A stretch of DNA of 64,000 nucleotides from JALSRK01 sp964461995 (GCA_964461995.1 CAYWXL010000007.1:38320-102319); one strand, 5' to 3'; numbered from the stretch's first letter, positions 33,392 through 42,663 are shown. The notes: generated by a model from the letters alone, not told the origin. Numbers and translations: made by a program.

Positions 33392-34093
33392 GTGCCTTTT
33401 CTGTCAGAATATCAGAAGAGGGCGCGGTTCCGTGTGATCCTGGAACGTCGATCCGGGCGGCGCCGCACGGCGGCAGTCCACCCACCCAGTGCCTGGCAAC
33501 GGTTGATGGAGCGGCTGCGGGGACGCGAACAGCTCCTCGTCCGCCCCGGCGAGGGTTTTCCCCTGCTCCTGCTGACGTACCCGAAAGGTTCAGCCGCGGC
33601 CGCCCACGAGATTCAATCTATCCTGGGCCGCAGGCTGCCCCGGCTCCCCCAACGGTTGCTGGAACCGTATCGCCGGGTGCTGGCAGCCCTGCCCGCCATG
33701 GTGGTCGTCGTGCTGCGCCCGCGCAACACTTGCGGCTGCCTGGGTCATTTTCACCCGCGCGGCACGGAATCCCGTTTGGCCCACCGGCTCGCGTCCGACC
33801 TGGGAAGTTACGTCGGCGAGGTGGATCTCGCCTGGGAAGAGATCCGCGACTGGAAACCCCATCCCATCTCAGCGTTGGCCGCCGGGGAGTTGGGCGAACG
33901 TCTCGAGACGTTGCATTTCGAGGCGGCGTTGCTGGCCGTTTTCCTGCACGAGCTCGAGCACGTGGCGTTTCCGGATCGCGGGGAGCGGAATATCCGTTCC
34001 GCCAGCAACACATTCTACGTGAACCTGATGCGCGAGCTGGTGGCGGCCGAAGGAGGCCCCGGCTACGGGATGGACGTCTGCCCGCCAGCCTGA
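33392..34093 (+). CDS. HExxH-motif protein, putative metallopeptidase of unknown family
   Basis: Up to 233 residues. Near the C-terminus LHELEHVAFPDRGERNIR contains HExxH (H186, E187, H190), the zinc-binding and catalytic motif of many metallopeptidases. A Cys pair (NTCGCLGHFH) lies mid-protein. No signal peptide or membrane helix is clear. The start is uncertain: GTG 33392 is the earliest, and GTG 33434 or ATG 33506 are possible. I do not recognise the family. The gene is divergent from the rhomboid gene, with at most 14 bp between starts, so the two promoters must overlap coding sequence. Confidence 0.65.
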   Translation: MPFLSEYQKRARFRVILERRSGRRRTAAVHPPSAWQRLMERLRGREQLLVRPGEGFPLLLLTYPKGSAAAAHEIQSILGRRLPRLPQRLLEPYRRVLAALPAMVVVVLRPRNTCGCLGHFHPRGTESRLAHRLASDLGSYVGEVDLAWEEIRDWKPHPISALAAGELGERLETLHFEAALLAVFLHELEHVAFPDRGERNIRSASNTFYVNLMRELVAAEGGPGYGMDVCPPA

Positions 34094-34208
34094 GCGGACG
34101 CCGGTCCCCGTTTCCTGACATTCCGAAGCGGCGCTCGGCCCGTTCTCGGTGCGCGTGCTTTCTCGAAATCTGGCCCCTGGAGCTCTTTCCCAGCGCGTGT
34201 TTTTTCAG

Positions 34209-34214
34209 TATAGT
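34209..34214 (+). promoter_or_regulatory. -10 element of the sugar isomerase gene
   Basis: TATAGT lies 17 bases upstream of ATG 34232, with the GGAGG ribosome site (34222-34226) between them. No strong -35. Confidence 0.45.
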
Positions 34215-34231
34215 GCCAGGGCGGAGGTCGC

Positions 34232-35086
34232 ATGGCGAAGATTGCAATCGGCGTAAACCTGGAGTTCGTCCGCTCGGCGGACAAACCTTTCGAGTGGGGA
34301 GTCGAAGAGGCGGCGCGGATCGGCTACGAGTACGTCGAGCCGATGGTGCACTGGGGCCGGGAGCTGTTGAGCGAGGCCGGTTACTTCCACAGCGTATCGA
34401 TGTTAGATGACCCGTACCGCATCCGGCGGGCCTGCGAGCGGGCGGGCGTCAAACTGAGCGGGCTCTCTTCGCACACGCCGCTGGCGAAGCCCGAGGTGAG
34501 TTTGGAGTATCTGAAGCAGGCCATCCGCTTCGCGGCCGAATGCGGCGCGCCGGTGGTGAACACCGACGAGGGGCCGAAGCCAGCCTGGACCACCGCAGAG
34601 GAAGATCATGTCCTGATGCGCTACGTTCTTCATGAAGCGGCCGCCGTGGCCGAGCCCCGCGGGATCCGGATCGGTCTCGAGCCGCATCAGCAATACAGCA
34701 AATCGCCCGCTGGCCTGGATCGGATCTACGGCCTGGTGAAATCGCCGGTGATCGGCATCAATTTCGACACGGGAAACGCCTTCCTCGCCGGCGAGGATCC
34801 CATCACCTGGCTCGATCACGTGAAAGACCGGCTCGTCCATGTCCACGCCAAGGACATTTCGGTAGCCCAGGCCGACGCCGAGCGGGGCAAGGTGACCGGA
34901 ACCGCCGTCGGCTGCGCCTGCGGAGACGGGGTGATCGATTGGCGCAAGGTGATCGAGATCTGCCGTCGGGCGCCCGCCGGGCTCATCGTGCTCAGCGTCG
35001 AGTGCGGTACGATCGAGCAGGCCGAGCGCAGCCTCGCCCACTTGCGAGGACTCGTCGATGAGACGGGAGCGGGCGAGCCCGAATGA
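34232..35086 (+). CDS. TIM-barrel sugar phosphate isomerase/epimerase family protein
   Basis: A 284-residue protein of the AP-endonuclease-2-like barrel family (IolE/IolI, xylose isomerase-like). Metal-ligand segments are visible: GLEPHQQY (Glu), INFDTGNAFLAG (Asp), HVHAKDI (His) and VLSVECG (Glu). Such proteins isomerise or epimerise sugars and inositols. GGAGG precedes ATG 34232. Its end overlaps the start of an exported Gfo/Idh oxidoreductase (ATGA), so the pair is probably one pathway. Substrate not determined. Confidence 0.82.
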   Translation: MAKIAIGVNLEFVRSADKPFEWGVEEAARIGYEYVEPMVHWGRELLSEAGYFHSVSMLDDPYRIRRACERAGVKLSGLSSHTPLAKPEVSLEYLKQAIRFAAECGAPVVNTDEGPKPAWTTAEEDHVLMRYVLHEAAAVAEPRGIRIGLEPHQQYSKSPAGLDRIYGLVKSPVIGINFDTGNAFLAGEDPITWLDHVKDRLVHVHAKDISVAQADAERGKVTGTAVGCACGDGVIDWRKVIEICRRAPAGLIVLSVECGTIEQAERSLAHLRGLVDETGAGEPE

Positions 35087-36477
35087 ACCTGATAAGAAGA
35101 ATAGTCATGAGCATCCCCAAGCCGACAAAGCGAAAAGACGGTTGCCGGCTGAGCCGGCGAGAGTTTCTCGGCAGCGTTCCGGTCTCTGCGGCCGCACTGC
35201 CCATGATCGTCCCGGCATCGGTGTTCGGCAAACGCGCACCGAGCAACCGGGTGAACCTCGCGGCACTCGGGGTAGGCAACCGCGGACGTTGGGTGAACCG
35301 CGCGATGTTGAAGTTTCCCGATGTCCAATATGTCGCCGTCTGCGACGCTTACGAGGATCGGCGCGAGGCCGTCCGGGAGGAGTTCAACGAGCACTACGGC
35401 GGCGATTACGTCAAGAGCTACCGCAACCCATACGAAGTGATCGGCCGCGACGACGTGGACGCCGTCGTAGTGGCGACGCCGGACCACTGGCATGTGCCGC
35501 TGGCCATCGCTGCTGCCAAAGCGGGCAAGGACATGTACGTCGAGAAGCCCTTGGGGGTGGCCATGAAGTGGGCGTGGCGGCTGCGCGACGCCGTGAAGGC
35601 CTCGGGAGTCATCTTCCAGTACGGCACTCAGCAGCGCTCCTCGCCCCAGTTTCGCTACGCGTGCGAGCTGGTCCGCAACGGCTACCTGGGAAAGATCGAG
35701 CGCGTCGAGGTCTGGTGCCCGGACATTTCCGAACAGTTCGATGATTTTCACGTGAAGCGCTACGGGTCGGTGAGGCCGGTGCCGCCGCCTCCGGGGCTCG
35801 ACTACGACCTCTGGTGCGGCCCGTCGCCGAAGCGGCCTTACACCGTGGACCGCTGCACGAAGTACGGCACCTATCACATCTACGACTACGCGTTGGGGTT
35901 CATCGCCGGTTGGGGCGCCCACCCGCTGGACATCGCGCAATGGGGGCTGGGCACGGACCACACCAGCCCTGTCTATTACGAGGGCGCAGGCAGGCTCCCG
36001 GAGTTCGGGCTGTACGACACGGTGGAGGAATGGGACGTTACCTGCTACTACGAGAGCGGTGTGACGATGCGGTTCATGTCCCAGCGCGTAGCCGTGGACG
36101 TGGTTCCCAAGTACCGATCCCACTGGGTTACTCACGGCACGACCTTCTTTGGTTCCGAAGGGTGGGTGAGCGTGGACCGGAGGGGTCTCGAGGCGAGCCG
36201 CGCCTCGCTTGAAGCCGTCGAGTTCCGTGACAGCGACACACGGCTTCCGAAGAGCGAAGACCACCAGCGAAATTTCATCGACTGCGTCAAGAGCCGCGAC
36301 CAGACCGTAAGTCCTCTCGAGGCGGCCATCCGCTCGGACACGATCAGTCACCTGAGCGACATCATGATCCGCACCCGCCGGCCGATCGAGTGGGATCCGA
36401 AGCGGGAGCGCATCGTCGGCGATCCCGCGGCCGCGAAGATGTTGGACCGGCGCATGCGCAAGAAGTGGGCCGTGTAG
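35083..36477 (+). CDS. Gfo/Idh/MocA family oxidoreductase, Tat-exported
   Basis: A 464-residue protein. A twin-arginine signal, LSRREFLGSVPVSAAALP, lies near residue 23. The Rossmann fold begins at LAALGVGNRGRW, and the family motif EKPLG (VEKPLGVAMKW) carries the conserved Lys-Pro. The C-terminal part includes WGAHPLDIAQWGLG, with the conserved His-Asp pair. The family uses NAD(P) to oxidise or rearrange sugars. ATG 35083 overlaps the previous stop (ATGA); ATG 35107 is an alternative. Export with a bound cofactor is inferred from the signal. Confidence 0.88.
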   Translation: MNLIRRIVMSIPKPTKRKDGCRLSRREFLGSVPVSAAALPMIVPASVFGKRAPSNRVNLAALGVGNRGRWVNRAMLKFPDVQYVAVCDAYEDRREAVREEFNEHYGGDYVKSYRNPYEVIGRDDVDAVVVATPDHWHVPLAIAAAKAGKDMYVEKPLGVAMKWAWRLRDAVKASGVIFQYGTQQRSSPQFRYACELVRNGYLGKIERVEVWCPDISEQFDDFHVKRYGSVRPVPPPPGLDYDLWCGPSPKRPYTVDRCTKYGTYHIYDYALGFIAGWGAHPLDIAQWGLGTDHTSPVYYEGAGRLPEFGLYDTVEEWDVTCYYESGVTMRFMSQRVAVDVVPKYRSHWVTHGTTFFGSEGWVSVDRRGLEASRASLEAVEFRDSDTRLPKSEDHQRNFIDCVKSRDQTVSPLEAAIRSDTISHLSDIMIRTRRPIEWDPKRERIVGDPAAAKMLDRRMRKKWAV

Positions 36478-36489
36478 CAACGCCGGCAG

Positions 36490-36840
36490 TCAGACGTCGG
36501 CCGTCTCCGCCGAAACGTGCTCGCGCGCCGGAGTGTGACGCTGAGGCTGGATGGCGCGGGAAGCGCGGGCCGGGTCCGCGAACACCAGGCGGTTCAGCGT
36601 CCAGGCGGCGCCCTGCAGCGCCAACGCGCCGATCGCCCAAGCCTGCCAGTGGGAAAGCGTCCCGGCGCTGAAGATGAATCCTTCTGCCAGCCGCATGTCC
36701 GCGGCGAGCCGCCAGACCGCCATGGCGAGCAACATCAGCGCGGCCGGCGGCAACAGGGCGGCCGCCGCTAAGGCGGCCGCCCGGACGGTGGAAAGGCAGA
36801 ACTGAAGAAGCGTGACGTTGACCCGAACTTTTACCTGCAT
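36490..36840 (-). CDS. small membrane protein, unrecognised
   Basis: A 116-residue protein with two or three hydrophobic segments (about residues 17-45 and 65-85) and a hydrophilic C-terminal tail. It lies 77 bp downstream of tsaE on the same strand. There is no strong ribosome site; a TAAGAT hexamer lies 15 bases before the ATG. The hydrophobic pattern favours a real gene over a chance open frame, but this is uncertain. Confidence 0.5.
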   Translation of the reverse strand: MQVKVRVNVTLLQFCLSTVRAAALAAAALLPPAALMLLAMAVWRLAADMRLAEGFIFSAGTLSHWQAWAIGALALQGAAWTLNRLVFADPARASRAIQPQRHTPAREHVSAETADV

Positions 36841-36917
36841 CGGAGCAACTTCGTAATCTTACAGTGGCGCGGGCAGAAGAAAAATCTCGCCGTCCCCGTA
36901 CGATGCGGTCCGCACCC

Positions 36918-37361
36918 TCATCGGGAATCAAGCCCGGAGAGCTTCCGGAATTCGATCTCGCGCTCGGCATCGTCCCGTCGGCGGAGGCGGATCTCGAACC
37001 TGTCTGGGGGCCAGAATCCGGGAAAGCGGTCTCCCCACTCGACGAGGACGACGGCGCGGCGATCAAAGAGCTCCTCCAGCCCAAGAGACTCCAACTCGGC
37101 CACTTCCTCGATGCGGTACAGGTCCACATGGTAGACCGAAGGGGGATCCCCGTATTCGTGCACGAGCGTGAACGTCGGACTGGAGACCTCGTCGGGAGAG
37201 GCTGCGCCAAGCCCCTTGACGAGGCCCTTGGCGATGGTGGTCTTGCCCGCCCCCAGCTCGCCGACGAGCAAGACGACGGAGCCGGGCTCCAGCCGTGCGG
37301 CAAGCTTTTCCCCGAGAGCGATAGTCTCTTCCTCAGAGCGCGTCCGGTAGGTTTCGTGCAT
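36918..37361 (-). CDS. tsaE: tRNA threonylcarbamoyladenosine biosynthesis protein TsaE
   Basis: A 147-residue ATPase needed to make t6A37 in tRNA together with TsaB, TsaC and TsaD. Walker A is GELGAGKTTIAKGL. The switch region SSPTFTLVHEY and the segment HVDLYRI are typical, as is LVEWGDRF. It overlaps the upstream NAD(P)HX repair gene by 29 bp, a common arrangement in bacteria. Confidence 0.95.
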   Translation of the reverse strand: MHETYRTRSEEETIALGEKLAARLEPGSVVLLVGELGAGKTTIAKGLVKGLGAASPDEVSSPTFTLVHEYGDPPSVYHVDLYRIEEVAELESLGLEELFDRRAVVLVEWGDRFPGFWPPDRFEIRLRRRDDAEREIEFRKLSGLDSR

Positions 37362-38886
37362 CGTCGATCGCCGCGGGGAGGAATTTGAGCAAGTCGGTGG
37401 CCACGAGAACCTGCTCGCCGAGTTCGCGCGCGCCGAGCTCCCCGGCCCGGCCGTGCAGCCAGACGGCCGCCAAGACCGCCTGCTCGATCCGGTCCGGGTG
37501 CTGGGCGATGAGTCCGGCGATCATCCCGGTAAGGATATCGCCGGTCCCGCCCGTACCCATGGCCGGAGTGCCGGTCGGATTGATCCAGACCCGGCCCGCC
37601 GGCGTAGCGATGAGCGTTCGTTGCCCTTTGAGAACCAGGATCACGCCGCGGCCGGTGGCAAAACTGCGGGCGACGGCCACGCGATCGGCCATCACGTCCT
37701 TGGTGGATGTTCCCGTCAGCCGCGCCATCTCCCCGGGATGAGGGGTGAGGACGATGCCCGGACGGCCGCGGAACGGTGTCCCCGCGAGCGCGTTCAGGCC
37801 GTCGGCGTCGATGACCAGCGGTTGCTCGAGGCGCTCGGCGATCCAGCGAACCGTCTGAACCGTTTCGGGGTGAACGCCAAGGCCCGGCCCCACAGCCACG
37901 ACCGTCTTTCCGGCCGCCAGCTCGGAAAGCCTCCCGCCGGAAGCAGACGGTCCGGCGAGGGCGCCTTCGGCCGTTTCCGGCAGAGGCGCCGTCATCACCT
38001 CGGCCCAGTGGGAGGCGATCACCGGCAATGCCGAGGCGGGTGAAGCAACCGTTGACAAACCGGCCCCCATCCGCAGCGCCGCGATGCCAGCCATGGCGGC
38101 TGCTCCCGTCTTACCCCGGCTGCCGCCGACGGTCAGCACGTGGCCGTAAGTCCCTTTGTGTCCTCCGGGTGCGCGGCGCGTGAGCAAGTCCTGGAACTGG
38201 GCCGGCGTGCTGACGGCGAGCCAGATCTCGTCGTTCTCCTCCCAGAGCTCGGGAGGAGACCCGATGGCGCCGACCCGCAATTCACCGACGTAGTCACAGG
38301 CCGGCGGCAACACCTGGCCGACCTTCGGGGCGGTGAAAGTAACGGTGTAGTCGGCGCGAACGGCCTCGCCGAGCAGTGCGCCGCTGTCGCTCGGCAGCCC
38401 GGAGGGGATGTCCACGGCTACAATGCGCGCCTCGGGGAACCCGGTATTGATTTCGCGGATCAACTCCAGCATGCGGCCCCGGGCGGGTCCCGCGAGTCCG
38501 GTCCCGAGCAGAGCGTCCACGACGATGGTGGCGTTCCGCATCTCCGGAGTGATCTCGCCGGCGACGGGACAGCCGCAAGCCTGCAACATCTTGAAGTTCG
38601 CCGCCGCGTCGCCTTTGAGGGAAGTCTCGTCTCCAGCGAACACCACGTCGAGCCGGGCCGGGCGCAGCCGCGTGTACAGTTGCCGGGCCACGACGAAGCC
38701 GTCGCCGCCATTGTTGCCTTTGCCGCAAAGGACCACCACGCGGTGACGGTCGAGAGGCGCAAACCTCTCTTGCAGCAGTTCCACCACCCGGTGCCCGGCG
38801 TTTTCCATCAACACAAGGCCGGGGATGCCCAGCTCCATCGTGCGCCGGTCGATCTCCCTCATCTGTTCCGCTGTGAGGACTTTCAT
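37333..38886 (-). CDS. nnrD: bifunctional NAD(P)HX epimerase / ADP-dependent dehydratase
   Basis: A 517-residue fusion that repairs damaged (hydrated) NAD(P)H. The N-terminal YjeF domain (about 1-210) is the epimerase: MENAGHRVVE, CGKGNNGGDGFVVAR. The C-terminal ribokinase-like domain (about 230-500) is the dehydratase: KGTYGHVLTVGGSRGKTGAA, PHPGEMARLTG and the GTGGTGDILTGMIA ATP/catalytic motif. It overlaps the K+ channel gene upstream by ATGA and tsaE downstream by 29 bp. Confidence 0.94.
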   Translation of the reverse strand: MKVLTAEQMREIDRRTMELGIPGLVLMENAGHRVVELLQERFAPLDRHRVVVLCGKGNNGGDGFVVARQLYTRLRPARLDVVFAGDETSLKGDAAANFKMLQACGCPVAGEITPEMRNATIVVDALLGTGLAGPARGRMLELIREINTGFPEARIVAVDIPSGLPSDSGALLGEAVRADYTVTFTAPKVGQVLPPACDYVGELRVGAIGSPPELWEENDEIWLAVSTPAQFQDLLTRRAPGGHKGTYGHVLTVGGSRGKTGAAAMAGIAALRMGAGLSTVASPASALPVIASHWAEVMTAPLPETAEGALAGPSASGGRLSELAAGKTVVAVGPGLGVHPETVQTVRWIAERLEQPLVIDADGLNALAGTPFRGRPGIVLTPHPGEMARLTGTSTKDVMADRVAVARSFATGRGVILVLKGQRTLIATPAGRVWINPTGTPAMGTGGTGDILTGMIAGLIAQHPDRIEQAVLAAVWLHGRAGELGARELGEQVLVATDLLKFLPAAIDDARNLPDAL

Positions 38887-39899
38887 TTCTGCGCTCCTTG
38901 CATGCGTTCAGCCAGTTGCTGCACGTGCGCCAGATTGCCCATCACGATCAGGTGGTCTCCGCCTTCGACAACCGCCTCGGCTGGCGGATTGAACTGCATC
39001 TTTCCGTCGGCCTTGCGAATCGCCAGGACAATAATGTCGAGTTCGCGCCTCAACTGCATATCCTTGAGGGACTTGCCGGCCAGGTCGCTGCTGGCCGCCA
39101 CCTCCACCTGCTCCAGGCCGATGTTCAAACCCATGTCCACCGTGGAACTCGTGATATCCAGAAACTCGAAGACGAACGGCCGCAAGATCGCCTGGGCCAG
39201 CCGGTAGCCCGTGATGTTGTAAGGGCGGAATACCGCGTCCGCCCCGGCGCGCCGGAGTTTGCTCTCGGATTCCTCTTCGTTGACCCGCGAGGCCACCGTC
39301 AGTTTCGGATTGATCGCCTTGGCCGACAGGATGAGGAACAGGTTGTCGGCGTCGCTTGCCAGCGCGCCGATGAGTCCCCTGGCCCGCTCGACGCCGACAT
39401 CACGGAGGGTCTCGTCACTTTTGGCGTCGGCGCTGACGGCCAGCATTCCGTGCTTGATAGCATGCTCCACGATCGCCGGGTCAGTGTCGACCACTACGAA
39501 GGGTGCGCCGGCCCTCTGCAGCTCCTTGGCGGCGGCCCGGCCGACGCGGCCGAAGCCGCAGACAATGAAATGGTCTTTGAGGTTCTCGATCATTCGTTTC
39601 ACCCGCCGTTTCTCGAAGAACTCGCTGAGCTGGAGTTCGAGGATCGTCTGCGTCATCGCGCCGATGGCGTAGAACATCACCCCGACGCCGAACAACACCA
39701 GGCCGGTGTTGAAGATCCGGCCGGCGCGGCTCAGCGGGTGGACCTCAGCATAGCCCACCGTGGTAATCGTGATGAGCGACATGTAAAAGGCGTCGAAGAG
39801 CGGGTAGCCCTCGATTACCACGAAGCCGAGCGTTCCGATCATCAGCGTCACGATGATCGCGAGGACGACGATTATGAGCCGGCGCTTCAGCGTCTCCAC
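38883..39899 (-). CDS. two-helix potassium channel with RCK (TrkA) domains
   Basis: A 338-residue MthK-like channel. Helix 1 (8-28), a pore loop with the filter TVGYA (47-51), and helix 2 (66-86) are followed by an RCK_N domain starting IVCGFGRVGR (GxGxxG at 115-120) and an RCK_C domain (about 255-330). Such channels gate K+ flow in response to ligands such as Ca2+ or nucleotides. The filter reads GYA, not the canonical GYG. GTG 39899 is used; AGGAGG lies inside the end of the upstream phosphatase gene. Confidence 0.88.
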   Translation of the reverse strand: METLKRRLIIVVLAIIVTLMIGTLGFVVIEGYPLFDAFYMSLITITTVGYAEVHPLSRAGRIFNTGLVLFGVGVMFYAIGAMTQTILELQLSEFFEKRRVKRMIENLKDHFIVCGFGRVGRAAAKELQRAGAPFVVVDTDPAIVEHAIKHGMLAVSADAKSDETLRDVGVERARGLIGALASDADNLFLILSAKAINPKLTVASRVNEEESESKLRRAGADAVFRPYNITGYRLAQAILRPFVFEFLDITSSTVDMGLNIGLEQVEVAASSDLAGKSLKDMQLRRELDIIVLAIRKADGKMQFNPPAEAVVEGGDHLIVMGNLAHVQQLAERMQGAQK

Positions 39900-39905
39900 C
39901 GGGGA

Positions 39906-41867
39906 CTACGACCTCCTTGCCACCAGGATCGTCATGTCGTCTTGCAGCTCGGGTGATCCGGTCCACTCCTCGACGGCCTCCATCACCTTGCGCACGATCC
40001 CTTCCAACTCCTCGTCCGCGTGGCGTTGCACGAGATCGACAAGCCGCTGCTCGCCGAACATCTCACCATACTCGTTTTCGGGCTCCGTGATGCCGTCGGT
40101 GTAGGTCAGCAACAAATCTCCGGGTTCCAATTCCAACCGGCTCTCTCCGTACTGCGCAAACGGAAACGCGCCGACGACCATGCCGTTGACGTCGAGCGGC
40201 GTCACCTCTCCCTTCCGGAACAAAAGCGGAGGAAGATGCCCTGCGTTGGTGTAAATCAGCGTCTGTTTCGAATCGTCGTAGACGGAGAAGAAGAATGTCG
40301 CGTACTTCTCCGGGGAGGTATCCGAGTAAAGCTGCTCATTCAGGCGGGCGACCAACGCCGAGGTCGAAATAACGGAGCGGCCGTCGCCGCCGGCCCCGTC
40401 AACGGCATGGCGCACTTGCGCCCGGAGTGACGACTGCAACGTCGCCATGAGCAGGGCCGCAGAAATCCCCTTTCCGGCCACGTCCCCCATGGCGACGATG
40501 ACACGCCCACTGTCGATCGTCTGGTAGTCGTAATAGTCGCCGGAAACCGTGCGGGCAGGCTTGCACACGGCATACAGCTCCAGGTGGGTCAACCTCGGCG
40601 CCGATTTGGGGTAGAGCTGCCGCTGCACCTCGCGGGCGATCTCCAGCTCCGCCTGCATGCGCTCTTTTTCTTTGGCCACGCCGAGTAGACGTTCGACCTC
40701 TTCGGTCATCTTGTTGAACGAGGCCGCCACCTCGGCAAGCTGGTCCCGGCCTCTGACCTCGACGCGGTGGGAGAAGTCCCCGGCGCTGACGCGCTGCGTG
40801 CCTTCGTACAAGTTCTGGAACGCTCCGGTGATCGTTCGGGTTAGCGAGACGCCAATTATCAGAGAGACAACTTCCACCAAAAGGAAGACCGCTGCGATCA
40901 CGTACAGCAGGACGAGAATGCCGGTGTTGGTCTTCTCGCGGGAAAGCACGTCGAGCACGGCGGAGAAACGGGAGTGGACGCTCAACAAGCCCTCACCCTC
41001 GGGCGCGGGGGCGCCCCAGCGGGTGACGGGGACGCTGGTACCCTGCTTGAACTCGAAATCGAACCGGTTTTTCGGCGGTGGCACAGCCGAGACCGGAGCA
41101 GGCGGTTCGCTGGGCAAAGGGGCATGCAGCCGCATGTGGGCGGACCGGACGTCCGCCATGGCTGTCCGTGCGTCGAACTCCAGGATCGTCACATCGCCCA
41201 GTCCGGGCGCCAACGACAAAAGGAATGACCGGGTGATCGGGGCGACCAAGGTTACCTCGACGGGTCCCTTCTGCGCCCGGGCGCAAAGGTGGAGCACGCC
41301 GCCGCGGATGACGATGCCCGGATCCGGGTGCCAGCCAGGCGGCGGAGGCGGGAAGGGCGGCACGTCCGGGAATTCTAGCGCGCCGTTGCGGGTCACCAGC
41401 ACCCTGGGGCGGGGCACGTCCGCCTCAAGCAGCGGTAGGACGCGCTTCCAGGCCTCCGCGTGCCAGCCCGTCGGCATCTGGGCGAGCGACTCAGCCGCCC
41501 GCTTCATGACTGTGAGGCGCCGGTTGAACTCGGTGCTAACCAGGTGGACCGAGATCTGTCCCGCCAAGACCCACGCCGAGGCCATCGCGAACGCGCCCAC
41601 TAGCAGCACGGGAACGACGGCAATGAACACATAAGCGACCAGCAGCCGGTTCCGCAAGCTCCAGACGGCTTGCCGGAGTAACCGGTGCAACCACTTGATC
41701 CCGGTGGCGACGGCGGCGACCGTCAAGCCCATCAGCAGCAGGACTTTCAGACCGGGGCCAGCCCGGCCGAAGTCGGCCGCCGCGTAAGCCGCCGTTAGCA
41801 GGAGCAAAAGTTTTTCGGGCCAGCCGAAGTGGCGCCACAGGCGGCGGACACGGAGCTTCCAGTCCAT
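39906..41867 (-). CDS. membrane-bound SpoIIE/RsbU-type PP2C phosphatase with HAMP domain
   Basis: A 653-residue protein. Membrane helices lie near residues 20-60 and 70-105, with an extracytoplasmic sensor region (about 105-310), another helix (about 315-345), a HAMP domain (TRTITGAFQNLYEGTQRVSAGDF...) and a coiled coil. The C-terminal PP2C domain has SGDYYDYQ, VAMGDVAGKGISAALLM, TNAGHLPPLL and LLLTYTDGITE, whose aspartates bind the metals. RsbU-like enzymes dephosphorylate anti-sigma antagonists. No partner genes are nearby. It starts 1 bp after the LOG gene. Confidence 0.92.
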   Translation of the reverse strand: MDWKLRVRRLWRHFGWPEKLLLLLTAAYAAADFGRAGPGLKVLLLMGLTVAAVATGIKWLHRLLRQAVWSLRNRLLVAYVFIAVVPVLLVGAFAMASAWVLAGQISVHLVSTEFNRRLTVMKRAAESLAQMPTGWHAEAWKRVLPLLEADVPRPRVLVTRNGALEFPDVPPFPPPPPGWHPDPGIVIRGGVLHLCARAQKGPVEVTLVAPITRSFLLSLAPGLGDVTILEFDARTAMADVRSAHMRLHAPLPSEPPAPVSAVPPPKNRFDFEFKQGTSVPVTRWGAPAPEGEGLLSVHSRFSAVLDVLSREKTNTGILVLLYVIAAVFLLVEVVSLIIGVSLTRTITGAFQNLYEGTQRVSAGDFSHRVEVRGRDQLAEVAASFNKMTEEVERLLGVAKEKERMQAELEIAREVQRQLYPKSAPRLTHLELYAVCKPARTVSGDYYDYQTIDSGRVIVAMGDVAGKGISAALLMATLQSSLRAQVRHAVDGAGGDGRSVISTSALVARLNEQLYSDTSPEKYATFFFSVYDDSKQTLIYTNAGHLPPLLFRKGEVTPLDVNGMVVGAFPFAQYGESRLELEPGDLLLTYTDGITEPENEYGEMFGEQRLVDLVQRHADEELEGIVRKVMEAVEEWTGSPELQDDMTILVARRS

Positions 41868-41868
41868 C

Positions 41869-42663
41869 TCAGCGGTTGGCTGTCGAGATCGCGGGAAGTT
41901 CTTCCTCCGGCCCTCCGGGCGCGCCTTTCGCTTCTAGGTAATAACGGGTCAAGCCATCGCGGAGAATCCGGAGCGCGGTGTCGGGGTCGTCGGCCCACTC
42001 GAATAGATCGAGGTCTTCTTTGCTGATCGTCCCATACTTGACCAAGGCGTCGAAATTGATTACTTCCCGCCAGTAATCGCTCCCGTACAAAACGATGACA
42101 ATCTTCTTGCCCAGCTTGTCGGTCTGCACCAGCGTCAGCAGCTCGAACAACTCGTCCAGCGTCCCGAACCCCCCCGGAAAGATGACCAAAGCTTTGGCCG
42201 GATAGGCGAACCAGAACTTCCGCATGAAGAAGTAACGGAACTCCATGCAAAGTTCGGGAGTGATGTACGGGTTCGGGTACTGCTCCATCGGCAGACCAAT
42301 ATTGAGACCGATGGTGCGAACGCCGGCATCGTGGGCGCCCCGGTTGGCGGCTTCCATGATGCCGGGGCCGCCGCCGGTGCAGACGACGAAACGGCGATTG
42401 GAGTTCTTCAAACTTTCGGACCACTCCGACAGCCGGCGGGCCAATTCCCGCGCCTCGTGATAGTAGCGGCTCAGGGGACCTTCTTCGCTGATCCGCGCCG
42501 AACCGAAGAACACCACCGTGTCGTAAACCCGCTCCTTGCGAAACTGCGAGAGAGGGAACAAGAACTCAGATAGTATTCGGACCGCCCGTCCGTCGCGGCT
42601 TTCCAGAAACTCCAGATTCTTATATGCCAGGGGCGCGCAATAAGGGCGTTTCTTTTGAGCCAT
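41869..42663 (-). CDS. LOG family protein (TIGR00730-type phosphoribohydrolase)
   Basis: A 264-residue protein with both family motifs: GGGPGIMEAANRGAHDAG and PGGFGTLDELFE (PGGxGTxxE). LOG proteins release the base from nucleoside 5'-monophosphates, including cytokinin ribotides. ATG 42663 overlaps the lpxD stop as TGATG, indicating translational coupling. The longer open frame upstream lies inside lpxD and is not used. Confidence 0.9.
   Translation of the reverse strand: MAQKKRPYCAPLAYKNLEFLESRDGRAVRILSEFLFPLSQFRKERVYDTVVFFGSARISEEGPLSRYYHEARELARRLSEWSESLKNSNRRFVVCTGGGPGIMEAANRGAHDAGVRTIGLNIGLPMEQYPNPYITPELCMEFRYFFMRKFWFAYPAKALVIFPGGFGTLDELFELLTLVQTDKLGKKIVIVLYGSDYWREVINFDALVKYGTISKEDLDLFEWADDPDTALRILRDGLTRYYLEAKGAPGGPEEELPAISTANR

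Noticed and set aside
34816..36480. 554-codon open frame on the minus strand
   Set aside because: Antisense to the sugar isomerase and Gfo/Idh genes, which carry family motifs.
36362..37303. 313-codon minus-strand frame over tsaE
   Set aside because: The tsaE frame has Walker A and the family signatures; this one is Ser/Arg-rich with no motif.
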